Under the pieces are notes generated by a model. It was not told the DNA's origin, did no database searches, and saw nothing but the letters and a program-made list of their open reading frames with translations. From Lolium rigidum (lineage: Eukaryota > Streptophyta > Magnoliopsida > Poales > Poaceae): a DNA stretch of 64,000 bases. The translations under genes were made by a program, and so were the position numbers. Of this stretch, positions 37,508 through 49,173 are shown piece after piece. The stretch is from contig NC_061514.1 in assembly GCF_022539505.1 (NCBI RefSeq), positions 340,364,644-340,428,643 of the forward strand, given 5' to 3'. Every line of letters starts with the position of its first letter. The first letter of the stretch is position 1.

Positions 37508-38150
37508 CCCCCCGCAGTCGGAGCGGGAGCACCGCGGACGTTCAGGCTGGAGCGGAACTCGGTGAAGATAGTCGATGGCAACCCTTTGATGAAGATATCA
37601 GCATACTGCGAGGATGTGGGAACATGGAGAACACGGACATCACCAAAGGCTACACGCTCTCGAACAAAATGAAGAACAATCTCCACATGCTTAGTGCGTT
37701 GATGTTGAACTGGATTCGTCGAAAGGTAGACGGCGGAGATGTTGTCGCAGTAGACCACAGTGGCTCGCTGAAGTGGGCGACGGAGCTCGGAAAGGAGCTG
37801 GCGTAACCAACATGCTTCAGCGACTGCATTAGCGACTCCACGATATTCTGCCTCCACGCTCGATCGGGAGACAGTTTGTTGGCGCTTAGATGACCAAGAG
37901 ATCAGATTGTCGCCAAGAAAAACCCCATACCTAGAAGTCGACTTGCGAGTGTCGGGGCATCCAGCCCAATCGGCATCAGTATAAGCAGTAAGTGATGTTG
38001 GTGACGAGTGATGTAGCTGCAGGCCATAGTGGACGGTGCCGCGAATGTACCGAAGAATCCGCTTGACCGCATTAAGATGCGGCTCACGTGGGTCGTGCAT
38101 GTACAAGCAGACCTGCTGAACGGCATAGGCGACGTCCGGGCGGGTGAAGG
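37477..38150 (-). pseudogene. 5'-truncated copia pol: end of reverse transcriptase and RNase H
   Basis: An open frame with no internal stop encodes TRPDVAYAVQQVCLYMHDP, then HLNAVKRILRYIRGT, AYTDADWAGCPDTRKSTSRYG, VSRSSVEAEYRGVANAVAEA, IYCDN-like VVYCDNISAVYLS and HVEIVLHFVRERV, the classical copia RNase H order. It is cut off abruptly at about 38150, and everything upstream (gag, integrase, most of the reverse transcriptase) is missing. The frame runs on past the polypurine tract into the LTR. Better preserved than the copia remnant at 241-1585, hence probably younger. Confidence 0.9.
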
Positions 38151-38194
38151 ATCAGATTGTTATTATATTATACAATGTTCATATTGCAAATTTT

Positions 38195-38700
38195 GTATTT
38201 TATTGATGCGAATTGAGAATAATAGTATAGTTTGTATACACACATCTCACTGAAGAAATCATCCCCTAAAATGATGCAACGTGAGAAATAGAGAACTTAT
38301 TTTGAAGGATGCGGCTTTAGAGGATCCCAAAAAGTTGTAGTCACAACATCCCCTAAAATGGTTATAGAGAATCATCTAAAAGAAGAATGATGCAACTCTC
38401 CTAAAATGCAAAGACCAGATTCAAACCCGGCTTGGCGTTTGAATTTAAAATTTTGAAATATGCATTCGAAATGTTACTATATTATTGATGTTGACACTGT
38501 GTAGTTTGAATTATAATTATGAAAAACTAGAGTTGTGGGATAATTTAATACACATATATGTGAGAAATATAGAATTTATTCTAGAGGATACAATATTACA
38601 GGATGCGGAAAAGTTGCAGCCACAACATCTTATAAAATGGTTTTAGAGAATCATCTAATCCTCTAAAAATAATGATGCAACTCTCCTAAGATTTCAAGTA
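38195..38700. repeat. Two diverged tandem copies of about 210-230 bp
   Basis: Both carry GTGAGAAATA..AGAA, GGATGCGG, CACAACATC, AAAATGGTTWTAGAGAATCATCTAA and ATGATGCAACTCTCCTAA in order (about 38195-38420 and 38490-38700). The end of the second copy reappears at about 40379-40438. Confidence 0.65.
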
Positions 38701-38866
38701 CAAGAATTCGAACTCGAGTAGGCGGAAGGCATCAGGCCAACGGTAAGCAGAACTCTTGTGATGGAAAGGTGGAACAAGCATTCACAACACTGATACACGC
38801 GCACTATCACTGAAGAAACACAGATTCCAGTAGAACAGAGAATGTGAAGTCTACACATTAGAGATA

Positions 38867-38960
38867 CTAGGAAACATACCCGTGCGTTGCACGGGAGCGT
38901 TACAACTATTCCAAACAAAATCATGTGCAGTATTTGAAAATGAAAATTGTACAACTTAAA
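38867..38960 (-). mobile_element. Helitron 3' terminus
   Basis: On the minus strand: a hairpin CCCGTGCAACGCACGGG, then TATGTTTC and CTAG, followed by T. Hairpin plus CTRR end is the Helitron 3' signature. The 5' TC end was not found, so extent is unknown. Confidence 0.6.
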
Positions 38961-39199
38961 TATTTTATTAGACCATCTCCAACGGCAGCTGTATTTCACC
39001 GCGTGTGAGAAATAACCGCCAGTTTACCACGGGCGAGGGCTATTCGCACGCTCCAGCAGAGGCGAGAAATGCGCGCGATGAGAATTATTTTTCGCGGGCG
39101 AGAAAAGGTTGCATCACGCGAAACTTCCAGTGTGCTCTCGCGCGCTCTATACAAGCGACGTGGGCGACACGACAACCGCGCGGAAATCCCCCCCGCACG

Positions 39200-39612
39200 C
39201 CACGTCTTTTCGCCTCCGCCACGCGTCTGCACGCCACCACCATCGCGCCGAGTGGGCTCTCCCGGCTTCCGCGGTGTCCGCGACCGCGAAAACGGCACCT
39301 TCACGCCGAGATCCGTGCGGGAGGCTACCGCGTGCCGCTCGGAAGCTGGCCGAGCGTGCACCAGGTGGCGCGAGCATACGATGATGCGGCATGGCGCTTA
39401 TGCCGGCCCCTCCGCGACATAAACTTCGATGACGTTTCATGTCGCGAGGAGGTGGAAATGTTCGCCAGCGAGCCACGGCTCCTGATACGCGAGTAGCGCC
39501 GCCTCGTCGGCACCGAGGAGAGCGAGCGTGCCATGCAAGCCTAGAAGACGGCTTTCCCCGAGGAAGTTATCGCGGACGCCAAGTTTTGGGCCCAGAAGAA
39601 GGCCAAGCACTA
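39200..39612 (+). pseudogene. AP2/ERF-like domain, frameshifted
   Basis: One frame gives GFRGVRDRENGTF; the adjoining frame continues HAEIRAGGYRVPLGSW, VHQVARAYDDAAWRLCRPLR and INFDDV. Together these follow the AP2/ERF DNA-binding domain order (GxRGVRxR, AEIR, RxxLGxx, AARAYDxAA, NFxxx). One missing base near 39302 separates the frames. A stop after LLIRE (39494-39496) and another further on interrupt the C-terminal extension, which still reads FWAQKKAKH before TAA at 39610-39612. The spacing and the WLG-type residues differ from a functional ERF. It lies next to a Helitron terminus and looks like a captured or amplified, now dead, gene copy. Confidence 0.65.
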
Positions 39613-40324
39613 AATTAGTTTATTAAAGCTTTTTTTCAAAAAATCCATCTATCTATTTATAATCATCAATAGCAGTACAAGAAAACCTAAAAGTAATAAC
39701 AATTATAAAACCGAAGTGTAGACAACGATTTCTCCCGTGAATTTTTCCTTCCACGAGGCTCTCTTTTTGATTGTGGCTTGGCTCTCTATCCCTTCCTCTC
39801 TCATCGTGTCTAGTTTTCGGAGGCGGCTCCATGGTAATCTTGCGTATAAGTTGGCTGGGCAAAGTAAAAGGGAGCGAGGTGGGACTATCTAAACACAAAA
39901 ATCCAAACGTATTATGTAGCTACGGTACATTTTACATGGCCCGGATGGTGTGGTTCGACATGGCCCAGGGACAGTTCCGTGCTGGTGCGGCCCACATCAA
40001 GCGACCGAGCGATCGACCACTGCCTCGCGAGTAGGCCATTCATTGCCTTGTTTGCCAATTCCTGTAAATCCAAGGGTTTTTGTGCAAAACAGACGAACAG
40101 ATAAGATGATTGAGGTCAATTGACCTTCTCTCGTGTGGTTCCTGGTCGGGGGATTTCCCCATTTGAGCGTTGCCGCGAGCGATGGCGGAGGGCCGCCACA
40201 GGAAGGGTGCCGCGCAGGTGGGCGCTTGCCACCAAGATCAGGCCGCGTTGGATTCCGCCGGGAGAGGCCACACACGCAGGCAGGCGCTGCCGCGGGAGCT
40301 CCAGGTCGCGGCGCAGCCGCGCCG
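39613..40324. other. Intergenic sequence, no gene seen
   Basis: ORFs of 74-121 codons overlap in opposite strands at 39997-40400 in a GC-rich stretch; none shows a recognisable domain. Confidence 0.4.
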
Positions 40325-40503
40325 CTCCATCCGTTCGGAAATAAGTCTGTGTCTAGACGCATTTCAGTGTACTGTGTACAACTCTCCTAAGATTTCAAGT
40401 ACAAGGTTTCGAACTCGAGTAGGCTGAAGGCATCAGGCGAAATGCATCTAGACACAGACTTATTTCGGTGTCTAGATACATATCGTTTATTTCCAAACCG
40501 AGG
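40325..40503. mobile_element. Stowaway-like MITE carrying a foreign 60-bp block
   Basis: Ends CATCCGTTCGGAAATAAG and TTTATTTCCAAACCGAGG pair as imperfect inverted repeats, with inner pairs GTCTGTGTCTAGACGCATTT and ATGCATCTAGACACAGAC. Between them lies a block (about 40379-40438) nearly identical to 38681-38740. Confidence 0.6.
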
Positions 40504-40536
40504 TTGTATTATTAAGCGGTACATCACTGGACCTAA

Positions 40537-43060
40537 ATTTCAATACTTCGCCCTCTAACAACATCACATTGTACTATCATATTGGGTTTAGTGCATAAAT
40601 GAAAGGTAAATTGCTGACAAATTTTCCACCCTAGCCTCCAAATTTGATACACAGAACAAACTCTGATATTCAGAAGAGCAATGTGCATGTGACTGAGTAA
40701 AAACTCTGTACTTATAGTTGGCCAAAAGGAGCTTAATGCAAATGGTGCCACAAAAAAGTAATTTTCAAGTCATCTTGTATGCAAATATTGAGTACTTCCC
40801 GGTCTTCGCGAATAAACAGGATCATGAAATGTAATCAAACAAAAGTCAAACTACCGCCTGTTTAGCCTGCCACTCTATCATTCTTTCACGCTGACACACA
40901 AATTAAGCACTGGTGGCCGTATCAAACTACCTTGTACCCATTACCCAATCATTTATATTCACAGCCAGTCCCAGAACCTACAATTGATGTCATATAGAAG
41001 AGTTGAATTGGTGAAACGCCGAAAGTCTGAATCTACAACAATCCTGAGAACTGAATTAAAATTATTTAAGATTTCTATCAGGGGCCTTACTGGCCGCTCA
41101 AAGCACCTCCACAGAAAAAAGAAACACCTACAATCCTAGGAGTACATTACAAAGAAATAAATTGCAGCTAAATATTCTAGAACGCTGAGAGGTGGCCGCA
41201 GCGCTCTGGGACTCGGGAAGGTTAACTTGGGGTTGTTCCTTCTCTCAAACATTTCATTTCACAATGAAACACTGTAGCCTCTTTTCTCATTCATACTTAT
41301 AACATATATACACTGAAAGCTACAAAACACTGTAGGAACGCAACAGCCAGCAGAAAACATCGCACATCCAGATATCATTATAAACTGGCAGTAATTAACA
41401 AGTCAGCAACTAGCATTTCTAGTTCTTGTATTCCCCAATGCTCAAGACTCTTCCTTAGCTTTGGTACTTGACAATTTCACAGCACTAATTCAATGAGAGG
41501 AATACAGAAGCTAACCATGGCTGGCATAAACTATAAACTAAGTACTTTACACTTCTCGGAAAATGAGAACTGCTATGATTGGAAGGTAGATAAGGTGATC
41601 AACTTTCTGAAAGTACCATCATATTAACTTGTGACTGAACTGTAGACAATGTACTCAACATTTTAATGATTGATAAGTAGAAAAAGATAATCAATATACT
41701 GATATTGTGTACTCTGACAGAAGCAATCCAAATTCACAGAGCAATAGACCTACATTTCCGTAATTCACTCTATAACAGCAACACACTGTATTATAAAGGT
41801 CTCAAAAAACAAAACATCACGTTGTGTACCATATTGAGTTTAACACATGAATGGTAGGTTTACTGTCAAATGTGCTGCCCCCTAAATCTGATGCACGCAA
41901 GGAATTCTTGTTTTCCTAGTGGCAATGTATGTCACTGATCAATAAGCAATAACTATGTTCTTATATCTTGACCTTATTCCAACAGGGCAAATAAAGGGAG
42001 AAGTTTTCCAAATCATCTCGTACACAGATATTAACTAATATTCAACCTTCACCAAAATAAACTAGGATCCTGAATCATGATCAAATACAGGTTAAAGTAT
42101 CACCTGTTTAGCCTATCACCACTGTCATTCTCTCATGCTGAACCTATATAATCCCTGTCATATAAACTACATTGCACGGAATAGAGAATACAGTACTGAA
42201 GATGAAATGCTGAAACTACAACACTCTGTAACATAACAAATTAATTGAAAGATTCAGAATTTCTATCAACAGACTTAACTGGACACTCAAAGCATAACAC
42301 TTCCACAGATAAAAAGAAACACCTACATTATACAGAAATAAACTGCAGCTAAATATCACATGAACAACTTTCTGAAGTACCGTCAAATGTGCTGCCCTGC
42401 ACCTAATTCTGATGCACACAAGGAACTCTGATTTTCATAATGCCAATGTATGTCACTGAGCAATAAGAAACACCCTCTGTTCTTATACGTTGACATTATT
42501 CCAATAGGAGAATTAAAGGGAGAAGTAACTTCCAAATCATCCGGTACAAAGATAGTAACAAACAGTCAACCTTCACAACAAAAACAGGGTCATGAATTCT
42601 CTCATGCATACAAGTTAAACTATCACCTATTCCAATAGGAGAATTAAAGGGAGAAGTAACTTCCAAATCATCTGGTTCACAGATATTAACAAACATATAA
42701 CCGTCACAACAAAAACAGGGTCATGAATTCTGATCAAATACAAGTTAAACTATCACCTGTTTAGCATATCACTACTGTCATTCTCTCATGCTGAACCAAA
42801 AATTAAACACTAGTTTATCCTATATAATCCCTGTCATATAAACTACATTGCACAAACTAGAGAATACAGTACAGAAGGTGAAATGCTGAAACTAGAACAC
42901 TCTGTAACCTAACAAATGAATTGAAAGATTCAGAATTTTCATCAGCAGACCTAACTGGCCATTCAAAGCATAACACTTAAACACAGATAAAAAGAAACAC
43001 CTACATTATACAGAAATAAACCACGGCTAAATATCAGATGAACAATTAGAACCAGAAATA
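40537..43060. repeat. Array of diverged repeats downstream of the GeBP-like gene
   Basis: Units share the ordered words TGTGCTGCCC or equivalents, ATGCACRCAAGGAA, CAATGTATGTCACTGA, AATAAAGGGAGAAG, CTGTTTAGCCTATCACC, CTCATGCTGAAC and AAAAAGAAACACCTACA. They are seen beginning near 40540, 41800, 42390 and 42628. Divergence is high in the first unit and low in the last two. No coding frame is conserved across units. Confidence 0.65.
42497..42760. repeat. Recent tandem duplication, unit 131 bp
   Basis: TATTCCAATAGGAGAATTAA begins at 42497 and again at 42628, and the two units remain nearly identical to ACAGGGTCATGAATTCT. This is a young internal duplication within the older array. Confidence 0.8.
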
Positions 43061-43213
43061 AACTAGTTGCAAACCCCAATCCTGTTAACAATATTCTTTT
43101 ATGAACGAAAATCTGCAAAAAAAGAAGAAGAGGAAAACCTAAACATTTACCCTGAGAACTGCAGCAATAATCCTATGACAAGAGTCACCTTATCAGATCC
43201 TAATTTAAAAGCC

Positions 43214-44338
43214 TCAAGTCTCAGGTGTGGAGGACTTGAGCTCCTCAAGCGCCGCCTTCACCTGGTCCTGCAGCAGTTCGATCCGCTTCAAGTACACCTC
43301 CAGCTCTAGAATTCGTTGATTTCTCCATTTCTCGCCATCCATGGGCAACCCAAGCGGTGGCTCGGGCAGTTTCATACCGAACGGGTTGGATCCAGCATGT
43401 ATCACTGCATGAATCATCTCCTTAAACAGAGGTGTCAGACAGTTCTTGTCAACATCAACAACCCCTGACTGAGGTGACATGAGCGGAAATCTGAGAGGCT
43501 CTGATCCCTCCATGGTCACCGTCAAAGGCATTGGAGTCTGTGGCAGTGCTGGCAGCGAATCATCTATCTTGACAGGGATTGACACAGGCACCTGCACTGG
43601 TTGAGGGGGGTGCACCAGAATGGTGGCAGGGACAGGGGCAGGGGCATTGGAGTCTGAGGAGCGTCTTCGGCGGCGCTGCCGGCCTGAGCCTGAGGGGGAC
43701 TTGACTTCCCCATTCCCGTTGGGGCTGGTGATCGCAGGGACGGCTGTGGCGGCAACCGCGGCTGCGGCAACAACAGCTTCTTCGTCGTCGGAGTCGGCCG
43801 AGGGGTCCTTGCCGTGCTTATTGGCGGGGCGCCAGATGTTGCGCGCGATCTCGAAAATGGCCTGCTCGTGCGGGGAGCGGAAGGAGAAGGCGGCGCCGGA
43901 GCCGCGGAGGCGGGAGACGCAGTTGCGGTACTTGCGCTTGAGGCGGCGGAGCTTCTCGACGAGCTGGCTCTTGGAGAAGTCGAGCTGGAGGCGGCGGCGC
44001 ATGTCCTCGTAGAAGGGGTCCGTGTCGTACTGGTGCGACGCGAACGCCGTGCCGCGCGCGGCGGTGAACTCCGCGAAGCCGCGGAGGATCACGATCTCGT
44101 CCTCCTCCGTCCAGAGGCGCTGGAAGAGGGGCCGCCGCTCGCCGCCGGACGAGGCCTGGCCGCCCGCGGGGAGCAGGGCGGTGGCGGAGGAGGAGGTGGG
44201 GTCGGGGAGGCCCGGATCGGGCGGCTCGAGAAACGGCGCGTCAGTAAAGTCGCCGTCTTCCGAGTAGTCGTCGCCGTCCGCGTCCGGGAAAGACAGAGCG
44301 GCGACGGCGGCCGACGGGCCACCGCCGGCAGGAAGCAT
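43214..44338 (-). CDS. GeBP/STOREKEEPER-like DNA-binding regulator (DUF573)
   Basis: Single-exon gene for 374 residues. The ATG at 44336-44338 (MLPAGGGPSAA) was chosen. The frame is open 61 codons further upstream, but that extension has no family resemblance and would lie in the leader. Residues 1-70 are acidic and low-complexity. The GeBP domain spans about 71-172, starting LFQRLWTEEDEIVILRGFAE, with FSKSQLVEKLRRLKRKYRNC and the end HEQAIFEIARNIW. An acidic-alanine linker and a basic patch QRRRRRSS (221-228), a likely nuclear signal, follow. A C-terminal leucine-rich helix QRILELEVYLKRIELLQDQV (about 341-360) fits the dimerising leucine zipper described for this family. GeBP-like proteins are plant-specific transcription regulators, in Arabidopsis linked to cytokinin response and trichome genes. 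No breaks are visible. The exact target is unknown. Confidence 0.92.
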   Translation of the reverse strand: MLPAGGGPSAAVAALSFPDADGDDYSEDGDFTDAPFLEPPDPGLPDPTSSSATALLPAGGQASSGGERRPLFQRLWTEEDEIVILRGFAEFTAARGTAFASHQYDTDPFYEDMRRRLQLDFSKSQLVEKLRRLKRKYRNCVSRLRGSGAAFSFRSPHEQAIFEIARNIWRPANKHGKDPSADSDDEEAVVAAAAVAATAVPAITSPNGNGEVKSPSGSGRQRRRRRSSDSNAPAPVPATILVHPPQPVQVPVSIPVKIDDSLPALPQTPMPLTVTMEGSEPLRFPLMSPQSGVVDVDKNCLTPLFKEMIHAVIHAGSNPFGMKLPEPPLGLPMDGEKWRNQRILELEVYLKRIELLQDQVKAALEELKSSTPET

Positions 44339-45927
44339 TTGGCCGGCCGGAGATGGGATTTGGGAGGGATTAGGGCTCCGAGCGCGGATTTCTCGGGGAT
44401 TGGGATCGTGGGGGGCTGGATTTCGCCCCCAATTTTGGGTCGTCGCAAAAAACGCACAGGAGGAATTCCTCAGTTCTACTTCTACTACAGCTATTGGCCT
44501 ATTGCATTCATGTGCCTCCAAAATTTGGCACTTTGCATGTTTTGCCCCGTCTTATACAGTGTTCAGGTTTGCATTTTCTCATGTCTGCAAAATGTTCACA
44601 CTAATGTAATAATTTGTTCACATGGTGCAAAAATGTATTGTTTATTCTTTAAAGTACAAAAAAGAAAATTCTTGCATGGATCGCAATGTTGGATCAACGG
44701 ATAAAATTTCTCTAGGGTACCAACCGGAATGAAACCCGATGGCATATCTAAGCGCATAGTAGTTTGTAATTGCTGTTCACAACCTTCCTACCTGCTATCA
44801 AAGTTGAACCAATAAATCAAGGTCTTAGTGCCAAAACTAAATTTGAACCTAGGATATGTAACTGGTATAACATTTAATCATTACTAAAAAATAATTGCTC
44901 GTAGCAACTGGCTATAAAGTCAGACCGCAACACACGGCTGAAGAAATTCAGACCTAAATACATGGTAACACAAATACTCTTAAATTTTTAGAAAACATAT
45001 TAAGAAATCATGAAGGTGAACATGTGCCATGGCTTTGTAGTATGTGAAAGGATGAAAGGAGAGCTTTTGAATAACCACTAACTTGCGGTGGAGCTTTCAC
45101 GAAGGCTTTATTCGAGTGTGTATTTAAGACAAACTAATTATGTATAAGTAGATAAATAATTTGGTGCCATTCATTAGCCAGAGTTAGTGTTGCCACACAC
45201 TCGATCTTGTCCTGATGCACGATCTTAGACATAGTTAGAAGGCCGGCCTGTCAGTTTAATTTGTTGTGCTTATAGTTTTGTGACATACAATTTATTTGAA
45301 GGACAGAATTTTAGGACTTGCTTTGTCAGAAACTCAATTCGGCTTCCGGGTGCGTATGATCCCTCTACCATAAAAACATAATTCCAAGTGTTAAAAAAAT
45401 TTGACAAAAAGATTTACATGTACATCTTCATAATATATGTGTATTCGTCAAGTTTCACGAAAAAATGATATTTTTTGTAGTCTAAGCGAAAAAGAGAAAA
45501 TTTATCTTGTGACAAGTCTCTGTTTCAGCACCGACTTTTGTCTTTTTTACACACGCCACATGGCATGTCGATTTTTTATGAAACAACTTTGTGAGCGCGT
45601 AGCACGTGAAGATGTAGGTGCAAATTTTTTGTTTCAATTTTTTTGATATTTTAAAATGTGTCTAACATGTATTTCAAAATAAAGGGAGCATACGCTCCCA
45701 TGTGCCAAAACATCAGGGCCTGCTTTGTTCCTCAACAAGATTACATACCGCATATACTACTTTACTTTGAGATGTCCCGCTGCATCCATTTATAAAACAG
45801 TAGCAAATTTGTTGGCAAGATCTAACATATATAGGGCGAACTCACAGACATATATAGGGGGGGGGGGGGGATATGCGCCCTCCCACATATTTGTATTGTG
45901 TAAAAATATTGGTGGCGGCATGCATGT
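44339..45927. other. Intergenic region between the GeBP-like gene and the CBF5 promoter duplicate
   Basis: The first part is leader and promoter of the GeBP-like gene (no clear TATA box). The rest is AT-rich without recognisable genes; a run of 14 G lies at about 45857-45870. Confidence 0.4.
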
Positions 45928-47640
45928 ACTATCTTCTTCCATGATATTGATCTCTTATTTCCGAGCACAACCTCTACGCAATCTCCACAAAGAAAAAGGC
46001 TGAACCTACTTACAATCTATAGGGAGATGTAACCACGACAACTTTAGGCTCCTCATGGGCATCACCTCCTTCAGCAGAGAGAAGAGAAAAGTGAGAATAA
46101 TAAGAAACATGAAGGATATAACTATGGTTGTTGGGCAATCTTCGTCTCTAATTGTTTGTCCTTGATTCAACGAATGAACTCTTCTTCTCTAAATTGTTCA
46201 CCGGTTGGTCTGGTGGTTAACAACATCAGCATTTTGCCTGCTGGTTTGCCACACATTTTTTCTAGATCTTGTGAACTTGCTAGCTTAGGGTTTATTTCAG
46301 ATTTTGCATTGACATTATTTAATTAATAAAGTATCGTATTCCTGTAAAAAAAAGTAACGTTTAAGTCGTTGCAGAGTCGCTATGGGCTAATCGCCTACTC
46401 TTTTTTTCTTCCAAAATGAGGACGACTGACGACTATACATTGACTTATGGCGACTGTATAGCATTTTTCTTTTGACACAATCAATACCACATATCTATAC
46501 TTCTTATAAAACAAAACTCCACTAAGTGTAATTAATATTTGTCTATCTCAACATGCAAGCTATCCACATCACCTATTTCCTCAGCTAATCATTTGTCCAC
46601 CTCATCCCACTAATAGTTATTATTTATTATCTATCTCTACATGCAAGATATTTATATTATCTATTTTTAACCATTAAACTAGCAATGCCATCTTTTGTTT
46701 TCCGCTCGATTGATAATATCATACCCTCCTGTTATATCATTATATAGTTAAGTCATGTGCAACTTGAACACCGAAATAGTTTGATAATGAAAAGAACTTT
46801 TTGTGAATTAAACTCAATGTTAATTATGTGCCCTTATATGTAACCACATATGATGTTTTTAAAAACATGCGGCAATGTGCATGCATTTTTCATGCAAGCC
46901 ATCAATATCATTTGGTTATTTACCTTATCTAAATCAATCATGTACACCTCTAGAATATAATGATTTTTAAATTTTTAAATACATATCCATTTCATGGCTA
47001 TTAAATTTAGTGTCTCAACTCCTATGGCCAACTAAATATTGCATATTCTATAAACCAAGTTTATGTGTTTTATTAGATTTTTTAAATAGATACCCACTGC
47101 AACGCGTGGGGTATTGTTCTAGTATTCATAATAACAAATAGTACATGGTAGAGATACACGAGCTGTCTCCAACGGTTACAAAATAATGTCTAAAAGATAC
47201 TAGCAAATATTCGAGGTCTTCAAACTCTTTCTTCTTTCAAGACACAATTTTGTACCTTTCTAAAGACAGCCAAGGATAGATAACAAACCATAGACTCAAA
47301 AATACCAACAAAGGTTCTCCCATGGCTATAACAAATATGATATTTGTGAATTTATTGGAACTGGCCTCACAGGTCTCACCGAGGCATCCATTTTTTCTCC
47401 TTCCATATATACCCTTCGTTCGGATCAGAAACACAAGAGCAAAATTCATCGAGCCCATTCCATGTATTCTGGCTGGGCGGCCCAACGGCAAGCCCATTCC
47501 ATCGAGCCTACGCTGGGCAGCGCACATCATCCTCACCCGCTAAACCCTTGTCCTTAAAACCCCGTTCTTCCTCTAGCCGCCACGGCGCCGCTCTGCATCT
47601 CTGCAGAAACCATAATCCCTAAAGCCCCCCTCCCCAAGTA
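45928..47640 (+). repeat. CBF5 upstream region, copy A (no gene attached)
   Basis: Similar in order to 48245-49908: GAGATGTAACCA, CATCACCTCCTT, TGTCCTTGATTCAACG, then TTTGTGAATTTAT, GAGGCATCCA, GGCTGGGCGGCCCAACGGCA and CGCTAAACCCTTGTCCTTAA up to the CBF5 leader (CTCTAGCCGCCACGGC). After the leader the CBF5 coding sequence does not follow. The copy carries an extra Helitron-containing segment and lacks the two insertions seen in copy B. The telo-box is altered (AACCATAATCCCTAAAG). Confidence 0.85.
46494..47122 (+). mobile_element. Non-autonomous Helitron (629 bp)
   Basis: The left end TCTATACTTCTTATAAAAC follows an A. The right end has a hairpin (ACCCACTGCAACGCGTGGGGT), then ATTGTT and CTAG, followed by T. 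This fits a Helitron inserted between A and T with TC start and CTAG end. There is no helicase ORF. Confidence 0.75.
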
Positions 47641-48848
47641 TATGATGATGAAAGAGGAAATCCTGCACTCGTTCATGCACGCGCGCACCACAGATCCTTG
47701 CTTCTGGCTCCTCTGGCCTACCCCGTTCTTCTTCTCTGTCTCCCCAAGTTCTCCTCAGATTAATTTCCCAAAATTATACAGTGAGGCACATCGCCAAAGT
47801 TGCTATATCTCTCTTTTTAATTTCTCTACTAGACTATTTATGTTTTGTGCATTTTTGATGGGAGCTAGCTATTCTTTTTTTACGTACTTTGGTTGCATGC
47901 TAGAATTTTTTGTGTATGTCACAAATTAGCACCCCTCTTGATCCGTCCTTGGCTCCGCCACCGACTCCAGCCGTAGTTTCTAACTACGTGAGCAATGTTA
48001 TGGTAGTTAAGGTTCATCCTACAGTAGGCATGGGCGGCTCTACCACTCCTCCTGCATGAGCGGGCGGCGCAAAGGTTTGTGCTAGGTCATTTTGTATGAC
48101 AATTATATTCAAAAATGGCATCTTAAGCATGTATGGGGAGCTTCGAGAAATTTATAGGTTCATCTATGCAATGGATAAGAACCGACTAATATCTCCCATA
48201 TCCTAGATACTTTCACGTAGATCATTGGCCTACATCCATCATGACATGTATTATCTTCTTCCATGACATTGATCTCTTATTTCCGAACTAATTTTGCACA
48301 AACTCTTCGCAATCTCCACAAAGAAATAGGCTGTACCTACTTACAATCTATAAGGAGATGTAACCATGGCAACTTTAGACTCGTCATGGGCATCACCTCC
48401 TTAAGTAGAGAGAAGTAAGAAGAATAAGAAACATCAAGGCTGTAACCATGGTTATTTTTTGGGCAATCTTCCTCTCTAAATGTTTGTCCTTGATTCAACG
48501 GATGAACTCTTCTTCTCTAAATCGTTCACCGGTTGGTTTGGTGGTCAACAACATTAACATTTTGCTTGCTGGTTTTACTCCGACGACCTTTTGACATGTC
48601 AATCTTTCTCTTAATAAAGTGGCACACATTTTTTTCTAGATTCTTTGGACTGTATCTATTTTTTTCTTTGCATTGATGTTATTACATCAATAATGTGTCG
48701 TATTCCTGTAAAAAATAATAATGTTTGAGTCATTGTAGAGTCCCTGCTGGCTAATTGCCTAGTCTTATTTTTCTTCCGAAATGAGGACGACTGACAACTA
48801 TACATTGACTTATTGCAACTGTATAGCGATTTATGGCTATAACAAATA

Positions 48849-49082
48849 CTACCTCCGATTCAAGGAATAAGGCGCCCTCGTTTTACGTGTTTTTTGCTTG
48901 ACCAAGAATTACTTCAAATATATAAAGAGTGTTTGTATGAAATTAGCATCATTAGAAGTGCTTTTTAATACGAATCCAACGATACTAATTAGTATAATAT
49001 AATCAAGATTGTGTTATTCAACTTTTATGGTCAAAGTTCGTTTTGGAATATGCGTATGCCTTATTCCTTGGGACGGAGGTAG
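48849..49082. mobile_element. Stowaway MITE (234 bp)
   Basis: Starts CTACCTCCGATTCAAGGAAT and ends ATTCCTTGGGACGGAGGTAG, flanked by TA. Copy A at about 47331-47353 shows the empty site (AACAAATATGATATTTG). Confidence 0.93.
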
Positions 49083-49173
49083 TATGATATTTGTGAATTT
49101 ATCGGAACTAGCCTCACATGTCTCATCGAGGCATCCACTCTTTTCTCGTTCCATATACCCCTCGTCCGGATCA

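Noticed and set aside
43814..44704. 296-codon plus-strand ORF opposite the GeBP-like gene
   Set aside because: Antisense shadow; the minus frame has the complete GeBP domain.
47237..47536. 99-codon minus-strand ORF with a relative at 49609-49794
   Set aside because: The similarity is due to the duplicated CBF5 promoter; the frame runs antisense through promoter motifs and is not conserved at its end.
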